A stretch of DNA of 64,000 nucleotides from an uncultured Clostridia bacterium (GCA_947598155.1 CANQFC010000007.1:1-64000); one strand, 5' to 3'. Counted from the stretch's first letter, positions 32,357 to 41,184 are shown. Notes: generated from the letters alone by a model not told the origin. Program-made: numbers and translations.

Positions 32357-33637
32357 TTAAACTTCCGTTCCGCCTAACGGACGAATTAGAAGTACATAGC
32401 AGGAGTCTTTTCCGAAAACGCTTTCAACCGTATTTTTATATACGGAAAGCATATCGTTGGGAACAAACGCCTGAATAGTTCCGGCAAAGCCTCCGCCGTG
32501 AACACGGTAAGCGCCTTTCCCTTTAAGCACCTGCTCTGAAAGAGCAAGTCCGAGGGCAAGGGGCTGTTCGGACGGCTTTTTAACCGAGTAAACGTTTTGA
32601 TTGTACATATAAGATGAAGCGCCGCTTTCGCAGATAAGACGCTTGAATTCATCAAAATTGCCTACGCGCAGCGCCTCAACCTCAGAAACTACTCTTTTAT
32701 TGTCGCAGAAGAAGTGAATTGCCCGAAGCACCGCCCTGTCGCCGAATTGTTTGCGGATTTCGGGAATGTTTTTGTAGAACTCTTCTTCGTCCGTATCCCT
32801 TAAAACGCTTTTTCCAAAATATGACGCAACCGACTCCATTTCCGTTCGGATATCGGCGTATTCATCGGTTAAATCGGAGTGATTGCCTTTTGTGTCGACA
32901 ATGCAAAGCGAGTGCCCGCAGGCGGCAAAGTCATAATCGACTTTTTCGATGAGGGGATTTTGCGGGTCTTTGAAATCTATGGTGATAAATCCGCCGACGG
33001 ACGAGGCCATTTGGTCCATAAGCCCGCAGGGCTTGCCGAAATGAACGTTCTCAGCGTACTGCGCTATCTGCGCTATTGTAACGGCGTCAACCTTGCCGTC
33101 ATTGTAAAGATAGTTTATGCAAGTGCCGACAAGCACTTCAAACGCGGCTGACGACGAGAGCCCGGAACCCGAAAGCACGTTTGATACCGTGCAGGCGTCA
33201 AATCCGCCGATTTTATAGCCCCGTTTAACGAATCCGTCGCACATTCCGCGCACAAGGGCGTTTGAATGGCCTGCGTCGCCGACATTTACGGCGAGGTCGG
33301 AGAGGTCAACCGTGTCCATTTTATACCCGCGGGATTTAACTCTAACAATGTTTTCGCTGTTTTTTGACGCAATCGCGACGGCGTCAAGGTTAATGCCGGC
33401 GGCTAAAACTCTGCCGTGATTATGGTCGGTGTGGTTGCCGCCGACTTCCGTTCTGCCGGGGGCCGAGAAAAAGCGGATATTCTCTCTGTTACCGAAAATT
33501 TCTTCAAAATCTTTTGCCAAAGATATGTAGCGCGCCGCCTGCGCTTTGGCGGCGCCATCGGTCATATAAACTTTTTTTAAGCGCTCGTAAAACCCGCCGC
33601 GTTCAATTTCCTCAACGGTTTTATATAGATTCGGCAT
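32357..33637 (-). CDS. Galactokinase-family (GHMP) sugar kinase
   Basis: A 426-residue GHMP kinase. The galactokinase signature is present but altered: GRTEVGGNHTDHNHG, where typical GalK has GRVNLIGEHTDYNGG. The ATP loop is SGSGLSSSAAFEV and the third motif HGGGFAGTIQAF. The changed first motif, which contacts the sugar, makes the exact substrate uncertain. The start at 33637 is preferred because AAAGGA lies before it; the frame is open to 33664. It overlaps the end of the VTT gene by 17 bp, so the two are co-translated. No other Leloir genes are nearby. Confidence 0.85.
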   Translation of the reverse strand: MPNLYKTVEEIERGGFYERLKKVYMTDGAAKAQAARYISLAKDFEEIFGNRENIRFFSAPGRTEVGGNHTDHNHGRVLAAGINLDAVAIASKNSENIVRVKSRGYKMDTVDLSDLAVNVGDAGHSNALVRGMCDGFVKRGYKIGGFDACTVSNVLSGSGLSSSAAFEVLVGTCINYLYNDGKVDAVTIAQIAQYAENVHFGKPCGLMDQMASSVGGFITIDFKDPQNPLIEKVDYDFAACGHSLCIVDTKGNHSDLTDEYADIRTEMESVASYFGKSVLRDTDEEEFYKNIPEIRKQFGDRAVLRAIHFFCDNKRVVSEVEALRVGNFDEFKRLICESGASSYMYNQNVYSVKKPSEQPLALGLALSEQVLKGKGAYRVHGGGFAGTIQAFVPNDMLSVYKNTVESVFGKDSCYVLLIRPLGGTEV

Positions 33638-34355
33638 CTTTTTTTGTTCCTTTCGTTTTTTCAAGAATGATATTTACAATAAAGGTTACGGTACCCGACA
33701 AAACAAACAGCGCGACAATAGGCCCCATAAAGTGCCACGTAAACGGCTGTGAAACGTTTCCGCCGACTACCGAATAAGTCCAAATTTTCGGGAAAAATCC
33801 TATGAGCGAGGCTATGAGAAAGCGGATTGCCGGAAATTTCATTCCGCCATAAATTTTACTTACCATATTAACGGGAACAGACGGAATAAGCCTAAGAGCT
33901 ACAAGCGCGCCGAGCTTTGCGTTGCCCGGGCGGTACATCATTTCACGTACATTGTCATATTTCTGAAGCTGTTTTAACGCTGTGCCGCCGCCGAATTTTC
34001 TGCCCCATAAATATTTGGTAATAAGCACCAGTGAAAATCCGATTACGTTTATTACGACCGCCTTGTATGAGTCGAAAATAACGCCTGACATTACGAAAAT
34101 AAACGGAAACGGTATGGGTATAAAATTTTTAAGCAGGAAAACAAGCAAAATTGCCAAAAGCATCAGCCACTTATTCGGAAGCGACCGGATAAGCTCAAGC
34201 ATTTCGTCAAGCTTATTCATAAATTCCGCCCAGCCGCCCTCGCCGATTTTTGAACTCATAATTATTGTAATCGCGGAAAGAATCAACGCGCCTGCAAAAA
34301 GACAAACGGCGCTGAAATTGAGAGCGCCTTTGCGATCAAGGTTTTTTTGTTCCAT
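33621..34355 (-). CDS. VTT-domain membrane protein (TVP38/TMEM64 family)
   Basis: A 244-residue polytopic membrane protein with about six helices. The VTT core includes PIPFPFIFVMSGVIFDSYKAV, seen here as IPFPFIFVMSG and GFSLVLITKYLWGRKFGG, then a conserved LGALVALRLIPSVPVNMVS region. The family (DedA-related) is linked to lipid scrambling and membrane homeostasis. The start at 34355 follows GGGTGA; an upstream in-frame TTG at 34367 is an alternative. It leads the galactokinase-family gene. Confidence 0.85.
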   Translation of the reverse strand: MEQKNLDRKGALNFSAVCLFAGALILSAITIIMSSKIGEGGWAEFMNKLDEMLELIRSLPNKWLMLLAILLVFLLKNFIPIPFPFIFVMSGVIFDSYKAVVINVIGFSLVLITKYLWGRKFGGGTALKQLQKYDNVREMMYRPGNAKLGALVALRLIPSVPVNMVSKIYGGMKFPAIRFLIASLIGFFPKIWTYSVVGGNVSQPFTWHFMGPIVALFVLSGTVTFIVNIILEKTKGTKKDAESI

Positions 34356-34446
34356 AAATTCACCCAAGTAAGTTAATTGCTGTTCATAATGAATAACAGT
34401 AATAAAATAATTTTATAATATTTCCCGCAAAAGGTCAATATTTTTG

Positions 34447-34475
34447 TTGTTATATTATGGATTTTTTGCTATACT
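34447..34475 (+). promoter_or_regulatory. Promoter of the 2-hydroxyacid dehydrogenase gene
   Basis: TTGTTA at 34447-34452, 17 bp, TATACT at 34470-34475; the start codon follows 36 bp later. Confidence 0.6.
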
Positions 34476-34510
34476 TATTCTAAAAATACAGTAAATGAGA
34501 GGCACTGCTA

Positions 34511-35470
34511 ATGAAAATTGTTATTTTGGATTCTTTTGCGCTGAATCCCGGGGATTTGAGCTGGGACTGGATAAAACGCTTGGGCGAATGTGAAATTTAC
34601 GACAGAACTCCGGCAGATAAGGTTATTTCACGATGCGGGGACGCGGAAATTATAATTACAAATAAAACTCCTCTTCCTAAGTCCGTACTTGAAAAACTGC
34701 CGTCGGTAAAATTTATAGCGCTTGAGTCAACGGGCTATAATGTTGTGGATACCGAATACTGCAAAGAGAGAGGGATTCCCGTCAGCAATATTCCCTCATA
34801 CTCAACCGACGCTGTGGCTCAGCTTACATTCAGCCTCATTTTAGAAATTACAAACGCGGTCGCACTGCACAGCGAGAGCGTAAAAAGCGGCGAGTGGAGC
34901 GCTTGCCCCGATTTTTGCTACTGGAAAATACCCCTGTCGGAGCTTTCGGGCAAAACATTGGGCATTGTGGGTTTCGGGCAGATAGGTATGCGTGTAGCGG
35001 ATATTGCGGAGGCGTTCCATATGAACGTTATTGCCGTTTCGGGACACGAAACGGACCAAACGCGGCGTAAAAATTTCCGCTGGGTTAATATGGAAAATCT
35101 TAAAAAAGAAGCAGATATTATCAGTTTTCACTGTCCGCTTAATAAAAATACGGAAGGGCTTTGCAACGAGGAATTTTTAAACGGATGCAAAGACGGCGTT
35201 ATTATAATCAACACTTCAAGAGGGCCGGTTGTCGATGAAAAAGCGCTCGCCGCCGCCCTAAATAGCGGAAAAGTAAAAGGCGCCGGCGTTGACGTTCTGT
35301 CATGCGAGCCTCCGAAAAAAGACAATCCGCTGCTGACGGCCGCGAACTGCTTTATAACCCCGCACATAGCGTGGGCGGGCTTTGAAACAAGAGAACGGCT
35401 TATGAACATTCTTGAAAGCAACGTAAAAGCGTATTTAAATTCAAGCCCCGTAAATGTAGTAAACAAATAA
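34511..35470 (+). CDS. D-2-hydroxyacid dehydrogenase (glycerate dehydrogenase-like)
   Basis: A 319-residue NAD-dependent oxidoreductase. The Rossmann motif is GIVGFGQIGMRVA, the substrate Arg is in NTSRGPVVDE, a Glu in VLSCEPP, and the catalytic His is in TPHIAWAGFETR. The overall pattern is closest to glycerate/hydroxypyruvate dehydrogenases (HprA), but phenyllactate or lactate activity cannot be excluded. It is monocistronic between a promoter and a terminator. Confidence 0.9.
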   Translation: MKIVILDSFALNPGDLSWDWIKRLGECEIYDRTPADKVISRCGDAEIIITNKTPLPKSVLEKLPSVKFIALESTGYNVVDTEYCKERGIPVSNIPSYSTDAVAQLTFSLILEITNAVALHSESVKSGEWSACPDFCYWKIPLSELSGKTLGIVGFGQIGMRVADIAEAFHMNVIAVSGHETDQTRRKNFRWVNMENLKKEADIISFHCPLNKNTEGLCNEEFLNGCKDGVIIINTSRGPVVDEKALAAALNSGKVKGAGVDVLSCEPPKKDNPLLTAANCFITPHIAWAGFETRERLMNILESNVKAYLNSSPVNVVNK

Positions 35471-35483
35471 AAAAAGCATAAAC

Positions 35484-35530
35484 TCCTCCTTGTACTCATA
35501 TTCTTTAAAAGGACAAGGAGGTTATTTTTT
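35484..35530 (+). terminator. Terminator after the dehydrogenase gene
   Basis: CCTCCTTGT at 35484-35492 pairs with ACAAGGAGG at 35512-35520, followed by TTATTTTTTT. The 3' arm also resembles a ribosome site for a 7-codon frame that starts at 35532. Confidence 0.8.
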
Positions 35531-35587
35531 TAATGACGGGGCAAGGCTCTTATTGAATTAAAATATTAAAGAAAGGAAAGAGATACC

Positions 35588-35875
35588 GTGCAAGAAGACA
35601 ATAAAAATAAAATAATGAATATGCCGCACAACTTAATTTTAGAGGAGAGAAAAAAGCTGTCTGTTTCGGGCGTTACGGATGTTGATTCCTTCGATGAGCA
35701 AACAGTTGTAGCCTACACTGTTAAAGGCGAAATAACTGTAAGAGGGTGGGATCTGCACGTCAGCAAGCTGAACTTAGAGCAGGGCGAGCTTACCATTGAC
35801 GGGGAAATTTCGTCTTTGACTTATACCGACGTCAAAACTAAATCGACAGGCTTTTTCTCAAAAATTATGCGATGA
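35588..35875 (+). CDS. yabP: Sporulation protein YabP
   Basis: A 95-residue protein of the YabP/YqfC family: MPHNLILEERKKLSVSGV, then VRGWDLHVSKLNLEQGELTIDGEI split by family strands. YabP is needed for forespore cortex formation in spore-formers. GTG is the start, with AAAGGAAAG upstream. It overlaps yabQ as ATGA, the standard order in Bacillus and Clostridium. No sigma-E-type promoter stands out; the region upstream holds the mini-ORF motif described separately. Confidence 0.92.
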   Translation: MQEDNKNKIMNMPHNLILEERKKLSVSGVTDVDSFDEQTVVAYTVKGEITVRGWDLHVSKLNLEQGELTIDGEISSLTYTDVKTKSTGFFSKIMR

Positions 35876-36414
35876 CCGATTACCTTTATTCAGTCAGTCT
35901 TGCACAGCAGACGCGTCTTTTTTTGCTTTCTCTCGGATTCGGCTTTTTCGCGGGCGTGATTTACGATTTGTTTAAGGCTGTCCGCATTTGTCTGGGCGGC
36001 AAAAAAGCGGTTTACATAGCGACCGACGTTTTGTACCTTACCGTTCTCGGCTTTTTGAATTTTCTCTTTTTTTTGAGCGCCAACGAGGGTGAAATCCGCT
36101 TTTTCGCGTTTTTCGGCGAGGCGCTCGGACTTACCGTATATTTGTGCACAGTGGGATTTACTTTTGCCGACTATTTTGAAAAATTCATAAATTTTATTAA
36201 GCGGATTTTTTCGGCTGTTTTTAAAATTTTAGCTTTTCCTTTTAAGAAAATATGGATGAAATTTAATAATTTTATAAAAAAACACAGAAAAAAGACGCAA
36301 AAAAGTGAAAATAAATCAAAATACCCCTTGAAAGTAATAAAAGGTTTGTTGTATAATTTTACCGATAAAAAGAAAAATTCGGAAAATTCGGAAAGTCACA
36401 GCGAAGGGAGCTGA
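35872..36414 (+). CDS. yabQ: Spore cortex biosynthesis protein YabQ
   Basis: A 180-residue membrane protein. Three or four N-terminal helices include FLLSLGFGFFAGVIYDLFKAVR, seen here as LSLGFGFFAGVIYDLFK, the conserved YabQ block. A Lys-rich cytosolic tail follows. YabQ localises to the outer forespore membrane and is required for cortex synthesis. It is coupled to yabP by ATGA and to divIC by a 5-bp gap. Confidence 0.9.
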   Translation: MTDYLYSVSLAQQTRLFLLSLGFGFFAGVIYDLFKAVRICLGGKKAVYIATDVLYLTVLGFLNFLFFLSANEGEIRFFAFFGEALGLTVYLCTVGFTFADYFEKFINFIKRIFSAVFKILAFPFKKIWMKFNNFIKKHRKKTQKSENKSKYPLKVIKGLLYNFTDKKKNSENSESHSEGS

Positions 36415-36419
36415 ACAAA

Positions 36420-36728
36420 GTGCAGACTAAAAAATCCCGTTCGGAAAGCAAAAGGCCGAAAAGAAGTTTTATCCTTATTTTAGGACTTATTTTAATTATC
36501 GGCTCTTTTATGATTACCATTGTCAGCAAACAGCTTGAAATTCGTGAAAAAAAGCAGGAAAAGGCTCAAAAAGAACAGGCACTTGAACAACAGCTTAATG
36601 AAAACGAATATATTAAATCTGTTCTTGACAGTGACGACAAGAGCGCTTTTTTGGAGCAGGAGGCCCGCAAACAGGGGTACGGCTATCCGAATGAAAAAGT
36701 TTTCTATGATATTACTCCGGGCGAATAA
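36420..36728 (+). CDS. divIC: Septum formation initiator DivIC/FtsB-like
   Basis: A 102-residue bitopic protein with a basic cytosolic start, one membrane helix (FILILGLILIIGSFMITIV) and a coiled coil (EKKQEKAQKEQALEQQL), then the C-terminal block ARKQGYGYPNEKVFYD typical of DivIC. It works with FtsL and DivIB in the divisome. The start is GTG with GGGAG upstream. The yabPQ-divIC-yabR order is conserved in spore-formers. Confidence 0.9.
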   Translation: MQTKKSRSESKRPKRSFILILGLILIIGSFMITIVSKQLEIREKKQEKAQKEQALEQQLNENEYIKSVLDSDDKSAFLEQEARKQGYGYPNEKVFYDITPGE

Positions 36729-36767
36729 GGTATATTAACCTTTCAAGGAAGGATTTAGGTATTTTAT

Positions 36768-37193
36768 ATGGCAGTTGAAATCGGTTCTGTTTATGAGGGA
36801 TCGGTAACAGGTATTACGAATTTCGGCGCGTTTGTTAAGCTTGAAGACGGAACAGCCGGGTTGGTACATATTTCCGAGGTGTCAAACGAGTTTGTAAATG
36901 ATATTTCCGAAAAATTAGCTGTCGGAGACAGCGTAAAAGTCAAGGTTATCGAAATAAGCGATAAAGGCAAAATAAGCTTTTCGATTAAAAAGGCACTTCC
37001 GAAAGAAAAACAGAATAACCAAAAGCCGAAAGGTTATGACGGCGCGCAGAAAAACCGTAAGAACGCTGATTTCAAAAAAGCGGACGCGCCGATGTCTTTT
37101 GAGGATATGATGGCGCGTTTTAAAGCGCAGAGCGACGACAAAATAAGCGATTTAAAGCGCGGAACAGATAAGCGCGGAAACAGGCGCAGATAA
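36768..37193 (+). CDS. yabR: S1-domain RNA-binding protein (YabR-like)
   Basis: A 141-residue protein with one N-terminal S1 domain (GSVYEGSVTGITNFGAFVKL, VHISEVSNEFV, VKVKVIEI) and a basic, disordered C-terminal tail ending in KRGNRRR. Homologues are found next to divIC in many Firmicutes and bind RNA or ribosomes. AAGGAAGGATTTAGG precedes the ATG. Confidence 0.88.
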   Translation: MAVEIGSVYEGSVTGITNFGAFVKLEDGTAGLVHISEVSNEFVNDISEKLAVGDSVKVKVIEISDKGKISFSIKKALPKEKQNNQKPKGYDGAQKNRKNADFKKADAPMSFEDMMARFKAQSDDKISDLKRGTDKRGNRRR

Positions 37194-37203
37194 TAATAAA
37201 TAA

Positions 37204-37230
37204 GGGCAGTTTTTCTGCCCTTTTGTTTTG
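37204..37230 (+). terminator. Terminator after yabR
   Basis: GGGCAG at 37204-37209 and CTGCCC at 37215-37220 with a T5 loop, followed by TTTTGTTTT. The fumarase gene starts 22 bp after the stem, so termination is probably partial. Confidence 0.65.
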
Positions 37231-37241
37231 AGGAAAATGAA

Positions 37242-38084
37242 ATGAGAGAAATTAAAGCAAGCGAAATAACTAAAGCAGTGCGTGAAATGTGCATTACCGC
37301 GAATAAAATTCTGCCGCGGGATCTTTGCGCCGAAATTGAAAAAAGCCTTGAGACGGAAACTGACGAGCTCCCGAAAAGCATAATGAAAACAATATCGGAC
37401 AATCTTTTGTGCGCTAAGGAGCTTGACATTCCCATTTGCCAGGATACGGGTATGGCGGTAATATTCGCCGAGATAGGTCAGGACGTACACATCGTCGGCA
37501 AAGGCTTTGAAGACGCGGTCAACGAGGGCGTGCGGCAGGGCTACGGGGACGGGCTGTTAAGAAAATCCGTTGTAGGCGACCCCATTAAACGCGTTAACAC
37601 AAACGACAATACTCCTGCGGTTATCCATACGAGAATTGTTCCCGGCGCCGAAATAAAGCTTACGGTTGCGCCAAAGGGCTTTGGCAGTGAGAATATGAGC
37701 AAAATTAAGATGTTTACTCCGTCCGCGACAGTAGACGATATTGTTGCATTTGTAACGGACGTTGTCAGAACGGCAGGCGGAAATCCCTGCCCGCCTATGG
37801 TTTTGGGAATAGGCATAGGCGGCGACTTTGAGCAGTGCGCCCTCCTCGCGAAAAAGGCGCTTTGCAGAAGAGTCTCCGAGCGCAATCCCGACCCTTTTTA
37901 TGCCGACTTGGAGGAACGTATCCTAAAAGCAGTAAATGAGACGAACATAGGCCCTCAGGGTTTCGGCGGGAAGACGACTGCTCTTGCCGTAAACATTGAA
38001 AAGAGCGCAACTCACATAGCCGGACTGCCCGTTGCGGTCAATGTAGGCTGTCACGTGACGCGGCATATCGTTAAAATTTTATGA
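37242..38084 (+). CDS. fumA: Class I fumarate hydratase, alpha subunit
   Basis: A 280-residue protein of the Fe-S hydrolyase alpha family. Iron-sulfur ligands are expected from the Cys in IPICQDTGMA, GGNPCPPMVLG and GGDFEQCALLAKKAL. The two-subunit enzyme interconverts fumarate and malate; closely related subunits form L(+)-tartrate dehydratase. The beta subunit usually follows directly, but here the next gene is hpf, 108 bp away and with its own promoter. GAGGAAAATGAA precedes the ATG. Confidence 0.88.
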   Translation: MREIKASEITKAVREMCITANKILPRDLCAEIEKSLETETDELPKSIMKTISDNLLCAKELDIPICQDTGMAVIFAEIGQDVHIVGKGFEDAVNEGVRQGYGDGLLRKSVVGDPIKRVNTNDNTPAVIHTRIVPGAEIKLTVAPKGFGSENMSKIKMFTPSATVDDIVAFVTDVVRTAGGNPCPPMVLGIGIGGDFEQCALLAKKALCRRVSERNPDPFYADLEERILKAVNETNIGPQGFGGKTTALAVNIEKSATHIAGLPVAVNVGCHVTRHIVKIL

Positions 38085-38111
38085 ATTTTATATAAAAATT
38101 TAAAAAAATCC

Positions 38112-38140
38112 TTTATTTTACTGTATAAATGTGATATAAT
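38112..38140 (+). promoter_or_regulatory. Promoter of hpf
   Basis: TTTATT at 38112-38117, 17 bp, TATAAT at 38135-38140; the GTG start follows about 50 bp later. Confidence 0.65.
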
Positions 38141-38192
38141 ACAGTTGAGCGAAAAAACTTAACGCTCGATTATAATTAAAGGAGATGTCGTT

Positions 38193-38723
38193 GTGAATAT
38201 TACGATTACAGGGCGCAAATGCACGCCGAGAGAAAGCTTTAAAAAGAGGGCGGAAGAAAAGCTCTTAAAAGTTGAAAAATTCTTCGGGCCCAATGCAACG
38301 GCTAAGGTAACGGCCTCCGCTGAGAAAAATTCAAAATCCTGTGAAATTACGCTCATTAAAAACAGTATGATTTTCAGAGCGCAGGAGAGAAGCGACGATC
38401 TTGAAGAGGCGCTTGACAAATGCGTCGATTCGCTTATCCGTCAGATAAGGAAGAATAAAACGCGTCTTTCAAAAAGACTTCGCGACGTATCTTTTGACGA
38501 TGTGTTTATCGGTGCGCCGGACGAGGAAGAGGAAACCGATTTTGAACTTGTCCGCTCAAAAAAGGTTGTCCTCAAGCCCGAAACGGCCGACGAGGCCATT
38601 CTGCAAATGAATATGCTGGGCCATCAGTTCTATTTGTTCTTAAATGCCGAGACGGATTCTGTCTGCGTTGTTTACAAACGCGCGGACGGCGGATACGGTA
38701 TGATTGAGCCTACGGATGATTAA
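38193..38723 (+). CDS. hpf: Ribosome hibernation promoting factor, long form
   Basis: A 176-residue protein. The N-terminal S30AE domain starts MNITITGRKCTPRESF, and the C-terminal dimerisation domain has EAILQMNMLGHQFYLFLNAE and YGMIEP. The long form makes 100S ribosome dimers in stationary phase. The start is GTG with AAAGGAGATG upstream. A strong terminator follows. Confidence 0.93.
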   Translation: MNITITGRKCTPRESFKKRAEEKLLKVEKFFGPNATAKVTASAEKNSKSCEITLIKNSMIFRAQERSDDLEEALDKCVDSLIRQIRKNKTRLSKRLRDVSFDDVFIGAPDEEEETDFELVRSKKVVLKPETADEAILQMNMLGHQFYLFLNAETDSVCVVYKRADGGYGMIEPTDD

Positions 38724-38741
38724 ATTTTAATTAAGCTTGTT

Positions 38742-38773
38742 TTCGGCAGGGGCTTGCTCCTGCCGATTTTTTA
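38742..38773 (+). terminator. Terminator of hpf
   Basis: TCGGCAGG and CCTGCCGA arms around a short loop (38743-38766), followed by TTTTTTA. Confidence 0.88.
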
Positions 38774-38821
38774 TGATTAACCATTATTGAAATTAACCTC
38801 AGCTAAAAATATATGTAATTA

Positions 38822-38850
38822 TTGCAATAAATGAAATTATATGGTAAAAT
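38822..38850 (+). promoter_or_regulatory. Promoter of the membrane-anchored protein gene
   Basis: TTGCAA at 38822-38827, 17 bp, TAAAAT at 38845-38850. Confidence 0.6.
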
Positions 38851-38891
38851 GACTTAGTATGACTGTAACATTTTGGAAGTGAGGGCTTTAA

Positions 38892-39704
38892 ATGGCGGGC
38901 GAATCAGTAAAAAAGCATAACGGCACGCACAGGGCGGCTTTTCCGATAGGACTTGCAATATCTTTGTTGGCGCTGATAGGGCTTGCGGCTTTAATTGTGC
39001 TTTTAAGCGCGGGAATTAAAAATATAGCTGAAAAGAACAAGGATTTTTCCGAATACAATAAAATGCTGACCCCCGTTGTGCTCATTGACCCCAGCGGTTT
39101 TGACGATATTACAAAGGCGGATATGTCCGAGCTTATTGAAATGTCCGTTTGGGCTATACTTAAAAGCGATATTTCGCCTGATACATACACTATCGGCGAG
39201 GGAGGAATAATTATTCCCGAAAACGATGTCGGCGAGCAGTTCAAAAAGCTGTTCGGTACGGAGGTAACGCCGGTTCACGCCACGGTTGAGGGTTATGAAT
39301 ATGAGTTTACATATGACGCCGACGCAAAGACATATACTATACCCATTACGGGCATTGTGCCGATTTACACTCCGAAAGTTATTGAAAAAAAGGAGAGCGC
39401 CGACAAAATCATTCTCACGGTAGCTCTCATATCCGGCGAGGCGTGGCAACAGGGGCCGGACGGCGCAATGGTTGAGCCGGAGCCCGACAAGTACATACGT
39501 GTTACTCTTCGCGTTAAGGACGGCCAACAGTTTATATCGGCTATTCAGGCTACGACCACTCCTGAAACGGCGTCTTCCGCGAGCACTTCCGAGAACACAA
39601 CAGAAAATCAGGATTTAATTGATAAGGCGGACGTTGTGGCAAAGGAGTCGACTGAGTCGGAAACGCAGAATGAGACCGATGAAAAAGGGGAAAGTATAAC
39701 TTAG
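38892..39704 (+). CDS. Membrane-anchored extracellular protein of unknown function
   Basis: A 270-residue protein. A short basic cytosolic start is followed by one membrane helix (about residues 17-40, FPIGLAISLLALIGLAALIV, without a signal-peptidase site). An extracytoplasmic domain follows (DPSGFDDITKADMSEL, ATVEGYEYEFTYD), then a Thr/Ser/Glu-rich disordered tail. I do not recognise the family. The gene has its own promoter and terminator, so it is independently expressed. A cell-envelope role is likely from topology alone. Confidence 0.7.
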   Translation: MAGESVKKHNGTHRAAFPIGLAISLLALIGLAALIVLLSAGIKNIAEKNKDFSEYNKMLTPVVLIDPSGFDDITKADMSELIEMSVWAILKSDISPDTYTIGEGGIIIPENDVGEQFKKLFGTEVTPVHATVEGYEYEFTYDADAKTYTIPITGIVPIYTPKVIEKKESADKIILTVALISGEAWQQGPDGAMVEPEPDKYIRVTLRVKDGQQFISAIQATTTPETASSASTSENTTENQDLIDKADVVAKESTESETQNETDEKGESIT

Positions 39705-39802
39705 GCAAGAGATGTCCCCTGCCTCTATTGTCGGCGGGTTCCATTTTCGGAATCAGTGGGGTATATACCCTATGATTTCTCCGCGGAGCAGTAGCGCAGG
39801 GC

Positions 39803-39834
39803 AAAAAGAGCCGAACGGATATTCGACTCTTTTC
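39803..39834 (+). terminator. Terminator upstream of prfB
   Basis: AAAAGAG and CCGAA arms pair with TTCG and CTCTTTT (one mismatch) around 39804-39833. The surrounding 250-bp gap holds no gene that I can support. Confidence 0.65.
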
Positions 39835-39957
39835 TCCGTATATCTTAAAACCGTCAGCGAAAAATTCGTTAAACGGTACTGATACATATTACGCAAAAAT
39901 ATGCGGACAAGTGAACACTTTTTCGGTTTGGATTTTTATATTCAGAAAGGATTTTTT

Positions 39958-41076
39958 ATGCTTCAGTATGAAGAATTGAGATTAAGGCTTTTGGGTCACA
40001 AGGAGGCGCTCAGCGACCTTGCCGACGCCTTAGGCCTTGAAAAAATGAAAAAAGAAATAGCCGAGCTTGAAGAAAAAACGGCGGAAAACGGCTTTTGGGA
40101 CGACATTAAAGCGTCTCAGGTCGTGCTAAAAAGGCAGAGCACGCTTAAAAACAGGGTTGCGGCTTATGAAAAGCTTTGCTCCGATTTTGACGACACGCTC
40201 GTTATGATTGAGCTTGCAAATGAGGAAGAGGACGAATCTTTAATAGATGAATGCACGGAAGGCGTTGTCAAATTTGAGCGTGACATTGAAACAATGACGC
40301 TTTCAACTCTTCTTTCGGGCGAATATGACGCTAAAAACGCAATTCTCACATTCCACGCGGGCGCAGGCGGAACGGAGGCTCAGGACTGGGCTCAAATGCT
40401 GTTCAGAATGTACTGCCGCTGGGGCGAGCGCCACGGGTATAAGGTTACAACGCTTGACTACCTTGACGGGGACGAGGCCGGGATTAAATCGGCGAGTATT
40501 TTAATTGAGGGAGAAAACGCTTACGGATATATGAAGAGCGAAACGGGTATTCACCGCCTTGTGCGCGTTTCTCCGTTCGACTCCGAGGGCAGGAGGCACA
40601 CGTCGTTTGCTTCAGTTGAGGTTATGCCCGAAATCGACGACACCATTGAGGTCGAAATTGCTCCCGAAGACATTAAAATGGACGTTTACCGCTCCTCGGG
40701 CGCAGGCGGGCAAAAGGTTAACAAAACTTCGTCTGCCGTAAGGCTTACGCACATTCCCACGGGTATTGTCGTTTCGTGTCAGGTTGAGCGCAGTCAGCAC
40801 CAAAACAGAGAGGTTTGTATGACGATGCTTAAGTCAAAGCTCATTGAAATAAAAGAGCGCGAGCATCTTGACAAAATTTCCGACATTAAAGGGGACCAAA
40901 AGGAAATCGGCTGGGGAAGCCAGATACGTTCATATGTGTTTATGCCGTATCAGCTTGTCAAGGATAACCGCACAAACTTTGAAACGGGCAACATTTCAAA
41001 CGTGATGGACGGCGACATTGACGGATTTATCAATGCTTATCTCAAAGCGGAGTCACAGAAAAAGCTTGAGCAGTAA
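39958..41076 (+). CDS. prfB: Peptide chain release factor 2
   Basis: A 372-residue class I release factor that ends translation at UGA and UAA. RF2 hallmarks are the tripeptide SPF in RVSPFDSEGRRH and the catalytic GGQ in SSGAGGQKVNKTSS. AGAAAGGATTTTTT precedes the ATG at 39958; the frame is open 57 bp further upstream without support. The usual in-frame UGA and +1 frameshift near codon 26 are absent: the N-terminal coding runs straight through. A strong terminator follows. Confidence 0.95.
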   Translation: MLQYEELRLRLLGHKEALSDLADALGLEKMKKEIAELEEKTAENGFWDDIKASQVVLKRQSTLKNRVAAYEKLCSDFDDTLVMIELANEEEDESLIDECTEGVVKFERDIETMTLSTLLSGEYDAKNAILTFHAGAGGTEAQDWAQMLFRMYCRWGERHGYKVTTLDYLDGDEAGIKSASILIEGENAYGYMKSETGIHRLVRVSPFDSEGRRHTSFASVEVMPEIDDTIEVEIAPEDIKMDVYRSSGAGGQKVNKTSSAVRLTHIPTGIVVSCQVERSQHQNREVCMTMLKSKLIEIKEREHLDKISDIKGDQKEIGWGSQIRSYVFMPYQLVKDNRTNFETGNISNVMDGDIDGFINAYLKAESQKKLEQ

Positions 41077-41091
41077 TTGCATAAAAATACA

Positions 41092-41127
41092 GCCCGTTCG
41101 GCGATTTGCGCTGAACGGGCCTTTTTG
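41092..41127. terminator. Terminator between prfB and the EF-G-like gene
   Basis: GCCCGTTC at 41092-41099 pairs with GAACGGGC at 41113-41120, followed by TTTTT. The minus strand has a T run too, so it may serve both convergent genes. Confidence 0.85.
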
Positions 41128-41184
41128 TCTTTATTAAAATATATTATGACGCGTTAATCCGCTTATTGAATTTTCCGTCTCGGA

